Assembly: GCA_964410285.1 (NCBI GenBank)
Contig: CAYPFR010000006.1
Span: 142,885 to 206,884, forward strand
DNA: 64,000 nucleotides
Reading direction: 5' to 3'
From: Fretibacter sp964410285
Lineage (GTDB): Bacteria; Pseudomonadota; Alphaproteobacteria; Caulobacterales; Maricaulaceae
Positions 1 to 9,631 of the stretch are shown here, one piece after another; positions within the stretch are counted from its first letter, which is position 1; every line of letters begins with the position of its first letter. The translations under genes were made by a program, and so were the position numbers. A model generated the notes under the pieces. That model did not search any database, was not told where the DNA came from, and saw only the letters and a program-made list of their open reading frames with translations.

Positions 1-1599
1 AATCACGCATTGATAAAGATTAGGCGTACGCGCGGCCGCGATCAGCGCCGCATATCCGCCATAAGACCAGCCAAACATAGCGACGCGGTCCTTATCAACA
101 CGGCCCGAAGATATGAGATGCTTGACGCCGTCATCTTTATCGTCTTGCATTTTTTTACCGCCTTCACCGCCTTTGATAAATCCGGCTTGGTAAAATTCTT
201 GGCCGTAATTTAGGGAGCCGCGATATTGGGGCTGCATAACCATATAGCCATTATTAGCAAGGAGCTGCGCCCATTCGTCAAACAGAACAACTTCACTGAC
301 AAAGGGACCACCATGCGGCATCACGACCAGCGGATGCGGACCGGGGCCTTTGGGAACAGTCACAAAGGCCGGGATAGATTTCCCATCGCGCGATGTATAG
401 GTGATATATTCCACATCAGACAGCCCGTCTGCTTTCAAGAGGCCATTCGTCGACCCCAGACGTGAAAATTTGCCGTTGTCAAAAAGGTAAAATGTTCCCG
501 GGTCTTTTGGACCTATATTGCGAACAACCATAACATTACCATCGCGCGAGCGGGAAGTTATCGAAATTAGGCCGGCATTAGGCACGGATCTTTCAAATTG
601 TTTATACATCGCCTCTTCTGACGGATCAAAGAAACGGCGGTGAAACTTATCTTTATAATGGCTAATGCCTGTCACCTTACCGGGGTTCGCCCAGCCATTT
701 GAATGGCGAAGCGTACCGCGAATATCCACATCATTACGGCGGTAAACAAGCTCCCCGAAGGATTTGGAGGACAGATTATATTTCCAAAGCCCAACTTTAT
801 CATGGCCGTTATTGGCCGTGACGTAAATTTGGTCATCATTACCGTCGACTAGGCCCTGATAGCCAAATGTTTCGGGACTATCTTCTGATAGCCGGAAATA
901 TTCCGTCCAGCCGGATTCGCCGGGCTTACGATATTGAAAAACCTGCTCTTGCGTGCCCTGATCAAAGATAGCTGAAAATCTTGGGTTGCCCAAATGGTCA
1001 AAACGATAGCCATAGCGATCGTCCGTACCTTTCAAGACGAGTTCTTTCTGTCCGGTCTTAACATCCACTTTATAGTAGGACGGAGACTGAAAAGAGGTTC
1101 CTTTTTTAAACTCGGTATAGCGCGCGAGAACATGATTAGGTTCTTCCGGCAGGATATTAACAAGATCATAGCCAAAATTATCGCCGCTCAGTTCTTTGAA
1201 TTTTTTATTGTCCATAGAAAAGAGCGCTAGCTTGCCTTTGAAGGTGCCCTGATTAAAGCCCCGAATTTTTTTGCGGACCTGCTTTTGGAAACTGACCACC
1301 ATTTCCTCATCGGAAATCCAGTCAAACCCGTTGATCTCCATGGATTTGGCACCGACACGGTACGGCTTCGCCGATAGGTTAGCCGCTTCATAAACCTCAA
1401 TAATGGGTTCACCTTTTTGGCTAAGAGATTTCATGAAGGCAACATATTTACCGTTTGGAGAAACGGATACGTTACTCATGATTGACGGCGCGGCCCAATA
1501 TTCGATGGGGAATGGGGTCGCCTGCGCAACCGCGTGCTGGGCTGGGATTGTACCTAAAGCCATCGCAAGCGCGGCTCCTGGGATTAAAAATTTTTTCAT
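1..1599 (-). CDS. S9 family peptidase (prolyl oligopeptidase-like), 3' end outside window
   Basis: An open frame runs from an ATG at 1597-1599 to the left edge without a stop, giving the first 533 residues. The N-terminus (MKKFLIPGAALAMALG, then an AVAQ cleavage region) is a signal peptide, so the enzyme is exported. The middle is a repeat-rich, beta-propeller-like region; the C-terminal part enters an alpha/beta-hydrolase fold with GWSYGGY, whose serine is residue 512. The catalytic Asp and His lie beyond the edge. S9 enzymes of this type cleave short peptides or acylaminoacyl peptides. GGAGAG sits just upstream of the ATG. It follows the TonB receptor gene on the same strand but a terminator lies between them. 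Family call is firm; substrate is unknown. Confidence 0.9.
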   Translation of the reverse strand, partial: MKKFLIPGAALAMALGTIPAQHAVAQATPFPIEYWAAPSIMSNVSVSPNGKYVAFMKSLSQKGEPIIEVYEAANLSAKPYRVGAKSMEINGFDWISDEEMVVSFQKQVRKKIRGFNQGTFKGKLALFSMDNKKFKELSGDNFGYDLVNILPEEPNHVLARYTEFKKGTSFQSPSYYKVDVKTGQKELVLKGTDDRYGYRFDHLGNPRFSAIFDQGTQEQVFQYRKPGESGWTEYFRLSEDSPETFGYQGLVDGNDDQIYVTANNGHDKVGLWKYNLSSKSFGELVYRRNDVDIRGTLRHSNGWANPGKVTGISHYKDKFHRRFFDPSEEAMYKQFERSVPNAGLISITSRSRDGNVMVVRNIGPKDPGTFYLFDNGKFSRLGSTNGLLKADGLSDVEYITYTSRDGKSIPAFVTVPKGPGPHPLVVMPHGGPFVSEVVLFDEWAQLLANNGYMVMQPQYRGSLNYGQEFYQAGFIKGGEGGKKMQDDKDDGVKHLISSGRVDKDRVAMFGWSYGGYAALIAAARTPNLYQCVI

Positions 1600-1636
1600 G
1601 GAACTCTCCGCTAATTGTTATTCTTGAAAGTTAACC

Positions 1637-1669
1637 AAAAAAAAGGTCCCGTGGCAATGCCGCGGGACC
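1637..1669 (-). terminator. Rho-independent terminator of the TonB receptor gene
   Basis: On the minus strand a GC-rich stem of about 10 bp (GGTCCCGCGG pairing with CCACGGGACC, one G-T pair) is followed at once by eight T. It lies 30 bases after the receptor stop and before the S9 peptidase start, so the two genes are probably separate transcripts. Confidence 0.88.
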
Positions 1670-1699
1670 GATATATTGCAGACACGTTTTGTGTATGAT

Positions 1700-4600
1700 T
1701 TAGAACTCTTTGCCGAGGCGGAACACGAAGCTACGGCCATAGAAATCATAACCTGCCCCAATCGGCGCGTTTGACACAGAGGTAACTTCAGAACCGTCAA
1801 CTCTTGGCGGCTCTTTGTCAAAGACATTGCGAACTGCAATACCGGCCGTCCAGCCCTCGTCTTCATTGTTATAAGAGATACCCGCATTGTGCAGCATATA
1901 ATCATCTGCAAAACCAACGTCGCGGCAATTTAGATCACCAATTGATGGGCCGCCGCAGGTGCTAGAGAAAGCGCCGCCTGGTGCGTCTTGCAGGACATTA
2001 CCGAAGTCATCAATGAAGTCTTCATCTTGTTCAGCGGAACTGACATAACGGAAGCCCCAGCTAACACCGAAGTCCTTATAGGTGACGCGCGCGCTGCCGC
2101 TGGCTGTCCAATCTGAGAAACCAAATTCGCCTTCGTCATTATCCTCAGCGACTGTGCCATTATCATTCACGAACCGGTCAGACACCTCAATGATGTGGTT
2201 GGCGCGGGCCGCAATATCCAATTCAAACGGGCGATCAAAAGCTGTGATATCTTGGCTATAACGCGCGTTGAAGTCCAGGCCACGAACCTTACGATTATCA
2301 CGGTTTAGGAAGGTTGCATCAATCGAGTCGATCAAGCCATCTTCATCACGCGTGATTGTGTCACAGAAACGGCTGCGCGTGTCATTTTCAAATACGAAAC
2401 AGTCATTAATACTAAACTGACCGGTCGCCTCGACAACTTCATCATCAACAGAGATATTATAATATCCAACGCCAAGGCTCAGATCGAAAGCCTCTGTAAA
2501 TGGCTGCTCAAAAGAGGCGCCCAGAGTAAGAGACGTTGATTCTTCGGCGTCAAGATCCAAGGACCCAACACGGAATTGTTCAATATTACGAATAGCATTT
2601 ACGCCGCCGCCTAATGTGGTTGGGTCAAGACCCTCCGCGCGGCAACGCTCAAGAATGTTAGGGTCACGTGCGTCTTCATTGGCAAGATAAATACCTTCGC
2701 CCGTGGCAGGGTTGGTGACAAAGGCTTCGGCTGGAACCACGCAAGGGTCAAAGACGTTAACAAAACCCGACTGCGGCCCCAAGAAATTCTCACGCAGGTT
2801 AGGCGAGCGATAGGATGTACCGTAGCCAGCCCGGAGCAGAAGACTATCGAAGGGGCGCCAGCCCGCTTTGGCGGAATAAACCGCCGCACCGCCGTAGAAC
2901 TCATCTTCTAGGACACGGCCAGACAGGTTTACGTCCAATTGGCGGAAGAAAGGTTTATCTGCAACGAGCGGAAGGGAGACCTCTGCATATGCTTCGCGCG
3001 TGAAGCGCTTACCATTCGTGCCGCCGTCCGTGAAGAAACCAAACAGCAAGCCTTCGCTAGCTACAGCATTCGCGATAGATTCGATTTCATCTGTGCGATA
3101 TTCGAGACCCAGCACAAGGTTGATGTTACCTGCGGGCACTTCCGCGACCTTACCGGTGGCAAAAGCACTCCAGACTGTTTGCTTGATGCGCGTGTCAAAA
3201 TCACGGCTATCAAAGAGATAGTCTCGCTCTGCCTGTGTTGCAAAGTTACCGACAACAGTACCCAGAACAGACGGGGCAAATGCGTTCACAGGTACGCAGC
3301 CTTGGGACACGTCTGGACTCACAGCTTGGCCGGGCAGCGCCACACACGGGGCGGCCCCATTTGGTACGCCGCTTTCAAGGTCGTTACCGAGCGCAAAATT
3401 CAAACGATCATCACGTACGCCTGTACGCTCTGAAACACCGCTCGAAAAAGAGTGAGCCAAAGACGCCTCAAATGTCCAATCGGAAAACTCGCCAAAGTTC
3501 ATAAAGGGGAGATCACCTTTGAAACCACCGACAAGACGTGTTTGCTCGATAGAGACATCAAAATTGTCCCGGTCACCATCAATGGAGAAAATTGGAACGA
3601 CATCGCGCGGGCCAAAGTTAAAGCCGACGCCAAAGAGTTCTGGTGTACACTGCTCAAAACTAAACCCGAATTGCGCACATAGACCACCAAAGTTCTGCGC
3701 AAACCGGCGGTTAAGATCAGGATCGCCCAAGATTGCTGCCTGCGCGCCGCGGCAATCGACGCCGTTTGTGCCGCAAGGGTTGAAGGGGTTAACGGCGCTG
3801 ACTGTTGGGAAAAGCTGCGGGGCGCCAGATTCGGCATTCGTATCAACTTTGGTGTATAGCGCTTCAAAGAACGGCGTAATATTCGCATCGCCTTCTAATG
3901 TATATTCACCAAAGGCCATCAGGCTCACGCGGTCCTGCTCAGCGACAAGGTCGGTATTGTTAAAATCTTCACCGCCATTTGTATTAAATTGCTGGAAACC
4001 GAAATCCTGAACGCCGTCACCGTCGACATCAAGCGGAACGCCCAAGAGAGTCTGGTCGACAAAGTTTGGAATACCTGTGTTTGACTGTCCCTCAACAAAG
4101 TAGATTGACCCGGGGCCGTTGCCGCCGCCTGTAACGAAGATACGGCTAGAAAAGCCTGTGAACACACACGGGTTATTGGCATCAGCCGCGGTTATGTCGC
4201 CGTAAATACTGTCAAACGTCGTCTGATCATCAATATCGATAGACCGCACGCGGCCATTTTCATCGATTTCTTGATTGGTTTCGCAGTCTTGCAAGAAATC
4301 ACGATCACGTAGCTTTAGCGCATCACGGTGATCAAATTCACCGCCAAAGCCGATAAATCCGCGGTCAAAGTTTTTACCATAGGATGCGTTGATATTGTAA
4401 TCGTTACCATTGGGCTGCTCGGAAAGATCATAGGCACCATTCACTTCCAGACCTTCAAAATCCCGTCTTAAAACGACGTTGATAACGCCGGCGACAGCAT
4501 CTGAGCCGTAAATTGACGACGCGCCGTCCAGAAGCTGGTCAACGTCTTCAATCAAAGAAGACGGCAAGAGGTTGATTGATGGCTGGCTTGGCGCGCCTTC

Positions 4601-5035
4601 AACACCGGCGGGCGCCATGCGGCGGCCATTGATAAGCACGAGTGTCCGCGAGGCACCCAAACCGCGAAGGTCGATTGTCTCTGAACCCGGACCGTTATCA
4701 AGAACGAAACCACTAAAGGCTGAGTCAATCTGCACCCCGGCAGCCGCCTCTGAGGTCTGTAGAATTTCGACCGCGTCAACAAGACCAAGATCGCGCTGTT
4801 CGTCGAAATTGATCACCTGAAGCGGGGCAATAGAGCTAAACGTGTCTTGCTTGATCCGCGAACCGGTAACAACGACTTCATCATTGTCGTCCTCTTCGGC
4901 GACAGGAGCCGGGACGGTTTGTGTTGCAAATTCATCATCCGATGGCACATCCTGCGCAAAGGCTGGCTGCGCGGCAGCAACCCCAACAATCAAGCTTGTG
5001 CCAAGCAAAAACTTCTTTAATTCAATATTTTTCAT
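1700..5035 (-). CDS. TonB-dependent outer membrane receptor
   Basis: 1111-residue protein. The ATG at 5033-5035 is chosen over an upstream one at 5113 because it begins a good signal peptide (MKNIELKKFLLG through PAFAQ) and has GAGGG about 8 bases before it. A TonB-box-like EVVVTGSRI is near residue 54, the plug domain follows (about 65-190, with LRGLGASRTLVLINGRR and IYGSDAVAGVINVV), then a long beta-barrel ending in an aromatic residue (LGKEF). It should import a large nutrient across the outer membrane with TonB energy. The barrel is long and carries about 14 cysteines, often in nearby pairs, suggesting disulfides in outer loops. The neighbouring exported S9 peptidase points to peptides as the substrate, which is inference. 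Confidence 0.93.
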   Translation of the reverse strand: MKNIELKKFLLGTSLIVGVAAAQPAFAQDVPSDDEFATQTVPAPVAEEDDNDEVVVTGSRIKQDTFSSIAPLQVINFDEQRDLGLVDAVEILQTSEAAAGVQIDSAFSGFVLDNGPGSETIDLRGLGASRTLVLINGRRMAPAGVEGAPSQPSINLLPSSLIEDVDQLLDGASSIYGSDAVAGVINVVLRRDFEGLEVNGAYDLSEQPNGNDYNINASYGKNFDRGFIGFGGEFDHRDALKLRDRDFLQDCETNQEIDENGRVRSIDIDDQTTFDSIYGDITAADANNPCVFTGFSSRIFVTGGGNGPGSIYFVEGQSNTGIPNFVDQTLLGVPLDVDGDGVQDFGFQQFNTNGGEDFNNTDLVAEQDRVSLMAFGEYTLEGDANITPFFEALYTKVDTNAESGAPQLFPTVSAVNPFNPCGTNGVDCRGAQAAILGDPDLNRRFAQNFGGLCAQFGFSFEQCTPELFGVGFNFGPRDVVPIFSIDGDRDNFDVSIEQTRLVGGFKGDLPFMNFGEFSDWTFEASLAHSFSSGVSERTGVRDDRLNFALGNDLESGVPNGAAPCVALPGQAVSPDVSQGCVPVNAFAPSVLGTVVGNFATQAERDYLFDSRDFDTRIKQTVWSAFATGKVAEVPAGNINLVLGLEYRTDEIESIANAVASEGLLFGFFTDGGTNGKRFTREAYAEVSLPLVADKPFFRQLDVNLSGRVLEDEFYGGAAVYSAKAGWRPFDSLLLRAGYGTSYRSPNLRENFLGPQSGFVNVFDPCVVPAEAFVTNPATGEGIYLANEDARDPNILERCRAEGLDPTTLGGGVNAIRNIEQFRVGSLDLDAEESTSLTLGASFEQPFTEAFDLSLGVGYYNISVDDEVVEATGQFSINDCFVFENDTRSRFCDTITRDEDGLIDSIDATFLNRDNRKVRGLDFNARYSQDITAFDRPFELDIAARANHIIEVSDRFVNDNGTVAEDNDEGEFGFSDWTASGSARVTYKDFGVSWGFRYVSSAEQDEDFIDDFGNVLQDAPGGAFSSTCGGPSIGDLNCRDVGFADDYMLHNAGISYNNEDEGWTAGIAVRNVFDKEPPRVDGSEVTSVSNAPIGAGYDFYGRSFVFRLGKEF

Positions 5036-5096
5036 TGTATCCCTCAGACTAGATATGAGACTCAGACGCCATTTTAGTGATTTATTAACACGCCTT

Positions 5097-5114
5097 AATG
5101 ACGAAAATGTCATT
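5097..5114. promoter_or_regulatory. Inverted repeat upstream of the TonB receptor
   Basis: AATGAC-N6-GTCATT, a perfect 6+6 inverted repeat 62-79 bases upstream of the receptor ATG, in the only intergenic region that can hold its promoter. It may be an operator; no known regulator consensus is recognised. Confidence 0.35.
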
Positions 5115-5315
5115 TTGCAAGCACGAAGCGTGATCGGCTATTGAAATGTGTCTACCGTGTCTTTTTGGTCACAAATAGGCAAAAACTACTCTTGACGTGA
5201 TTATCTGCGGTTTCTGAGGGGCGCGCAGCACATGTCGTGTCTTTGGCCGAAGGCTCTGCTCATTATACAATTTATGGTTAGTTGCAGCCAATTCGCGTGC
5301 AGCCCATTCTAAGTT

Positions 5316-6992
5316 GTGGGCAAGAGGACGCAATCGGGGACACGCAAAACTATCACACGGGGCCAGCTGTCCCGGGCGGTCAGCTCTGCCAAAAATCATG
5401 ACCCGGTCCCACGTCAAATACCGAGGCTTCACTTAAAGTTGGACCGCGAGGCTCACGGCAAAGCAGCGGCGGGACGTGAAAACATACCCCGCGCAAGTGA
5501 CATAAAAGCCCGGAAAATCTTGAACAAAGTGAACAATGTTTTATGGCTCATTGCTTATCTGCTCTTTGTGATAGCGGTCGCCCAAGGCCCCAGAGCGGCC
5601 ATCATGATCATCAGCAGTTTTTTTACGGTTTTAATTACGGTCCAAGCTATTTTGCGCGGCCTCGCTATTCTGCACAGCCTCGTCTGCCCAAAATACATGC
5701 AGCAATATACCAAACACGACCGGCCTCTCACTTTTCGTCATTCCACCTTAAATAGAAGACCTTCCGCGCAGCTTGCTGAACTTGAGCAAAAAGACGAGAC
5801 TTGGCCCGTTTACACCGTCCTTGTGCCGCTCAAAAATGAGGCACATATGCTCCCGCAGATCGTGCGCAATCTCTCAGGGCTTGATTATCCGAACAGCCGG
5901 CTGCAAATTCTACTTATCACCGAAGAAGATGACCCGGCGACCTGCCGCGCCGCCGCCTCGCACCTAGCCCCGCCATTTGAATCCGTGATTGTACCGCGGG
6001 GGCTATCAGAGGACCCGCCTCCTGCCGCCGGCGGGCCGCGGACAAAGCCCAATGCGCTTAATATTGCTATGCGGCGGGCCCGCGGCGAAATCATCACAAT
6101 ATTCGATGCAGAAGACGCCCCCGACCCAGCCCAGCTTAAGGCGGCTGTTAGAGCCTTTCGCGCCCACCCGCATTGGGCCGCCCTGCAAGCCCCGCTGGAT
6201 TATTATAATGCCGGCGAAACATGGCTAACATCGCAATTTGCATTGGAATATGCGGCGCAATTTCACATATGGATACCGCTTATGGCGCGCCTTGGCCTGC
6301 CTTTTCCGCTGGGCGGGACAAGTAATCATATTTTGCGCGGCCCCCTCGAGGCTATCGGCGGTTGGGATAGCCATAACGTGACAGAGGATGCCGACCTTAG
6401 TTTTCGCCTCGCCGCCAATCGCTACGACATTGGCTACATTACGCCCCCCACAACCGAGGAAGCGGTCGCCAAGCTAAAGCCTTGGATCGCGCAGCGCACC
6501 CGCTGGATGAAGGGCTTTTTACAAAGCTGGCTTGTGCATATGGACCAGCCGCTCGCGCCCGGGGGCATGCGAGGACTGAAACGACAGCTTACATTGCAGC
6601 TCACGTTAGGCACGGTCTTGCTGGCGGGGCTTTTACATACACCCATTTGCGCGGGGCTGGTGGTGTGGGCGGGGTATCATTTTCTCGCAGAGGGCCACTT
6701 TGGCTTGCCCGATATTGTTTATATCTCGATGGGACTTGGCTATGGCTCAGGCATATGCTTGGGGATTGCAGGCGCGCTCCGGACAAAAAAACCCCAACTC
6801 CTTCTCTCTGTCTGCCTCATGCCAGTCTATTGGCTCCTGCTTTTTGTACCCGCATGGCGGGCCGTCTCTGAATTGTCCACACGTCCGTATTATTGGTCAA
6901 AAACAGAACATGGCCTTTCGAATATGACGCCGCATCCAAAGGCAGAAAAACAAAACGGGATTTCATCTTCGCCTGCGCTCCCCAGCGGCTGA
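5316..6992 (+). CDS. Membrane glycosyltransferase family 2 (cellulose synthase-like fold)
   Basis: Up to 558 residues. Two N-terminal membrane segments (about 75-115) precede a cytoplasmic GT2 domain with VPLKNE, KPNALN, the metal-binding DAED, TEDADL and the QRTRWMKG motif (Q-x-x-R-W) of processive GT2 enzymes; three or four further membrane segments follow near 430-520. Such proteins polymerise or transfer sugars from nucleotide-sugar donors at the inner membrane; the polymer cannot be named. No PilZ domain or partner is adjacent. The start is uncertain: the longest frame begins at a GTG without a ribosome binding site, and the basic first 70 residues have no ATG. It is a single gene, divergent from the TonB receptor. 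Confidence 0.88.
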   Translation: MGKRTQSGTRKTITRGQLSRAVSSAKNHDPVPRQIPRLHLKLDREAHGKAAAGRENIPRASDIKARKILNKVNNVLWLIAYLLFVIAVAQGPRAAIMIISSFFTVLITVQAILRGLAILHSLVCPKYMQQYTKHDRPLTFRHSTLNRRPSAQLAELEQKDETWPVYTVLVPLKNEAHMLPQIVRNLSGLDYPNSRLQILLITEEDDPATCRAAASHLAPPFESVIVPRGLSEDPPPAAGGPRTKPNALNIAMRRARGEIITIFDAEDAPDPAQLKAAVRAFRAHPHWAALQAPLDYYNAGETWLTSQFALEYAAQFHIWIPLMARLGLPFPLGGTSNHILRGPLEAIGGWDSHNVTEDADLSFRLAANRYDIGYITPPTTEEAVAKLKPWIAQRTRWMKGFLQSWLVHMDQPLAPGGMRGLKRQLTLQLTLGTVLLAGLLHTPICAGLVVWAGYHFLAEGHFGLPDIVYISMGLGYGSGICLGIAGALRTKKPQLLLSVCLMPVYWLLLFVPAWRAVSELSTRPYYWSKTEHGLSNMTPHPKAEKQNGISSSPALPSG

Positions 6993-7055
6993 GTTTCGAT
7001 TATTTGCTGTGCTCAAAAGCCAAATAGCCCTTGATAATCGCCGCGCTCGGCTTAC

Positions 7056-7274
7056 ATGCGGGCCATGTATTCGACGGATCTAAAAGTCTCTCTGCTGGCC
7101 CTCCTAATTTGCGCGGTCATTGGTACGCTCAGCTTTCAGCGGCACTTTGCAAGGCATGACAAGCTCAAGCCGCGCATGGTCCCATGGATGTTGATTGCGC
7201 TGGCCTGCCTCTCAACGGGATTCATGATCCTTGTGCATCTGGTAAATCTCATGGGATTTGAAACGGGGCGATAG
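7056..7274 (+). CDS. Small membrane protein, two predicted TM helices
   Basis: 72 residues with two hydrophobic helices (about 10-24 and 44-66) separated by a short basic loop (RHFARHDKLKPRMVPW). No enzyme motif. I do not recognise a named family with certainty, although the layout resembles short conserved alphaproteobacterial membrane proteins. The reading frame ends in TAG exactly where the decayed M1 peptidase fragment begins. A second ATG three codons later is possible. Confidence 0.6.
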   Translation: MRAMYSTDLKVSLLALLICAVIGTLSFQRHFARHDKLKPRMVPWMLIALACLSTGFMILVHLVNLMGFETGR

Positions 7275-7655
7275 CCTATTTACCTCTATGAGCAAGTTCG
7301 CATTATGGAGTTTCCTTACGGCGGCTTTGCGCAGGCGTTTGCGGGAACAATTCCGTTTTCGGAAAATCTCGGATTTGTGCGAAACCCAGGTGATCCCGTA
7401 GATCCCGATAGCGTTGATCTTGCCACCTATGTGACGATGCACGAGATCGGTCATCAATGGTTTGGACATCAGATCATGCCCGCCTATGTCAAAGGCTTTG
7501 ATGTGCTCTCAGAGGGTCTAACCGAGAACGCGGCCATGACGGCCTATGAAGAAAAGCTTGGCTGGGGCAAAGCCCGCCGCATCCTCAAGCAGCGAACGAT
7601 CCAAAGATATCTCACAGGACGGACAAGCGATAAGGACAACGAAGTCCCGCTAGCT
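7275..7655 (+). pseudogene. Remnant of an M1 family aminopeptidase (ABC-2 permease/M1 type)
   Basis: In one frame this stretch reads YEQVRIMEFPYGGFAQAF, then the zinc-binding HEIGHQWFGHQ and, about 20 residues later, SEGLTENAAM with the third ligand Glu. These are the core motifs of M1 peptidases, in particular the large exported form joined to ABC-2 permeases. Only about 125 residues remain: the frame is closed by a TAG immediately upstream and similarity stops near EVPLA, after which the frame runs antisense through the Rieske gene. Both the long N-terminal part and the C-terminal domain are missing, so this is a deletion remnant and probably not functional. Confidence 0.8.
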
Positions 7656-8684
7656 CCGCCAACGCAGAGTCTTGGCGCGCACCGGATTAACAAAGCTGCG
7701 CCCCTCGGCGCGGCTTTTTTTCCACTCGCGTTTAAGCGCATAATACCATTTGGCCTGCGTATCCGCGTCCTCAATGAGCATAAGCGAGGGATCATATTTC
7801 AAGCCCATTTGCTGAAGGTCGACCATATGTCCGTCTTGGCGCAGGAACTTGCGCGCCGCAATCCTGAGCACAGGAGAGAGCAGCTTGACCGTTGAAATAT
7901 CGGTAAAAAACAACTGCCGGATTTGCGTGCGATTTTCATCAATTGGGGTGACAGCGGTAAAAGACAAAAGCGTTTTCTTCCCTACCTTAATCTCTTCAGT
8001 GCGCACGCCCGGCAGGCGAAAGCAAATTTCCGTCACGGGCCGGCCGCCAAGTAATTTATAGGCAAAGCTATTTGAGCTTGGGCTATGAGCGACCATAGCA
8101 AAGCCATGCTCGCGCGGCTCAAAGGCTTTAGATTTTTCGTGCATGCTGGCCGCGCTGCGCCACCACCATTGCCGGTGCACATAGGGACCATGGGCGGGGT
8201 CCATCAGTCCAATCACAGCGTGATCGACATGGCAATTCAGCGTGAGCGAATCGTCCATGACAGGGCGGCCCTGCGCAAATCTAAAATCGGGCGGGGGGAT
8301 ATCTGGCTCGCCGCCAAATTTTTTATCACTTGAGATATACACCCAGATCAACGCGCCTATCTCGCGGGCGGGGAAATGGCGAACACGGATTTTTTCCGTC
8401 TCCATTGCCTGCGCCTTGGTGAGTGCTGGAATTTCCTGACAAGCCCCATCTGAGACGCCAAAGCGCCAGCCATGATAAGGGCATTCCACGCTATCGCCGA
8501 CCATGCGCCCCTTTGAGAGCGGCGCGGCGCGGTGCGGGCAAATATCGCGAAGGGCAAAGACGCTCCCGTCGCGCTTGCGGCCCAAGGTAATCGGCTCTCC
8601 GGCAATTACGCGGCGAACAAGCGCGCCGGTTTTAATATCTGCGCTAATCCCCGCGAAATACCAAATGTCTTGCACAAAATCCAT
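7650..8684 (-). CDS. Rieske [2Fe-2S] non-haem iron oxygenase (alpha-subunit type)
   Basis: 344 residues. The N-terminal Rieske domain has CPHR (C49, H51) and CPYHGW (C68, H71), the four cluster ligands. The C-terminal catalytic domain carries DPAHGPYVHRQ, matching the D and H-x4-H mononuclear iron site of aromatic ring-hydroxylating dioxygenases and related demethylases. It would need a reductase, which is not encoded nearby. Substrate is unknown. The stop codon falls inside the last codons of the decayed M1 peptidase fragment on the other strand, so the extreme C-terminus (TLRWRS) may have been altered by the same deletion. Confidence 0.9.
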   Translation of the reverse strand: MDFVQDIWYFAGISADIKTGALVRRVIAGEPITLGRKRDGSVFALRDICPHRAAPLSKGRMVGDSVECPYHGWRFGVSDGACQEIPALTKAQAMETEKIRVRHFPAREIGALIWVYISSDKKFGGEPDIPPPDFRFAQGRPVMDDSLTLNCHVDHAVIGLMDPAHGPYVHRQWWWRSAASMHEKSKAFEPREHGFAMVAHSPSSNSFAYKLLGGRPVTEICFRLPGVRTEEIKVGKKTLLSFTAVTPIDENRTQIRQLFFTDISTVKLLSPVLRIAARKFLRQDGHMVDLQQMGLKYDPSLMLIEDADTQAKWYYALKREWKKSRAEGRSFVNPVRAKTLRWRS

Positions 8685-8740
8685 GGGGGCTTCTAGCGTG
8701 CTTTGGCGGCGAAATCTAACACTTCATTTAGCGCTGATGT

Positions 8741-9547
8741 CTATAGCGCGGGCTCATCAAATTGGGCCAGCAGCGCCGCCGCACTCATCCCGCGCGCGCG
8801 CGCGCTGCGGATAGTTGCATCTCCGGCCCGCTTGGAGAGCTTTTTGCCGTCCCCGCGCCGCAAAAGCTCATGATGATGATATTGCGGCGTGGGCCAGCCC
8901 ATAAGCGCTTGCAAGAGCACATGAAAAGGGGTGAGCGGGGCGATATCTACCCCGCGCACAATATGAGTTACGCCTTGAAGTGCGTCATCATGCACACAGG
9001 CGAGATGGTAGGACACGCCAATATCCTTACGCGCCAGAACTTCATCACCGAAAGCCGATAAATCGGCGCGGCGGCGCGCGCCGCGCTCCAAAAAGCTTAG
9101 CTTGTCAAAAGCGGCGCCCAAATGATCGCGCGCACGGCCTATGGATAAACGCCATGCGGCCCGCTCCCCTGCCGCAAGCCGGTTCGCGACTTCATCGCCG
9201 CTCAGCGGGGTTTCGGGGCCGGTGTAAATCCCGCGCGGCAGCTCTTTGCGGCTCTTGAAGCACCGGTAGATCAAGCCGCGTTCTCGCAAAATTTCCAAAA
9301 CCGCGTTGTAGCTTTCCATATGCTCGCTTTGAACGCGCGTAGGTTCAGGCCAATCAAACCCCAGCCAGTGCAAATCTTCATAGATTGCTTCCGTAAAAGC
9401 TGGCTTGCAACGCGCGGTATCAATGTCTTCAATGCGCAAAAGACATGTGCCTCCGCGCGCTTTGGCAAACTCAAAGGCGCGCTTGGCCGCCAGTGCATGG
9501 CCCATATGAAGATAGCCCGTAGGCGAAGGTGCAAAACGCGTTAGCAT
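8741..9547 (-). CDS. gluQ: Glutamyl-Q tRNA(Asp) synthetase
   Basis: 268 residues from the ATG at 9545-9547 (a TTG 27 bases upstream is less likely). It is a class I synthetase catalytic domain without an anticodon-binding domain: FAPSPTGYLHMGHALA holds the HIGH-type motif and KLSKR the KMSKS-type loop. Length and the isolated catalytic core fit GluQ/YadB, which attaches glutamate to queuosine in tRNA(Asp) rather than to tRNA(Glu). The usual zinc-binding cysteines after YRC are largely absent (YRCFKSRKE), a common variation. It is downstream of degP on the same strand but separated by a terminator. Confidence 0.9.
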   Translation of the reverse strand: MLTRFAPSPTGYLHMGHALAAKRAFEFAKARGGTCLLRIEDIDTARCKPAFTEAIYEDLHWLGFDWPEPTRVQSEHMESYNAVLEILRERGLIYRCFKSRKELPRGIYTGPETPLSGDEVANRLAAGERAAWRLSIGRARDHLGAAFDKLSFLERGARRRADLSAFGDEVLARKDIGVSYHLACVHDDALQGVTHIVRGVDIAPLTPFHVLLQALMGWPTPQYHHHELLRRGDGKKLSKRAGDATIRSARARGMSAAALLAQFDEPAL

Positions 9548-9631
9548 AGGCACTTTTATCACGTGGCCGTGCAAAGCTACACAGAAAACTCCGCCCGAAA
9601 ATAGACCCGTTCAGATCAATGAACTGCCCAA

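Noticed and set aside
2939..3433. Plus-strand ORF of 164 codons
   Set aside because: Antisense to the TonB receptor; composition reflects the complementary strand and there is no ribosome binding site or family motif.
5086..5099. TTAA-N6-TTAA upstream of the TonB receptor
   Set aside because: The spacer is six bases, not the seven required for a CtrA box.
7656..7895. Plus-strand continuation of the M1 peptidase frame
   Set aside because: After EVPLA the frame loses family similarity and runs antisense through the Rieske gene; it is read-through noise.
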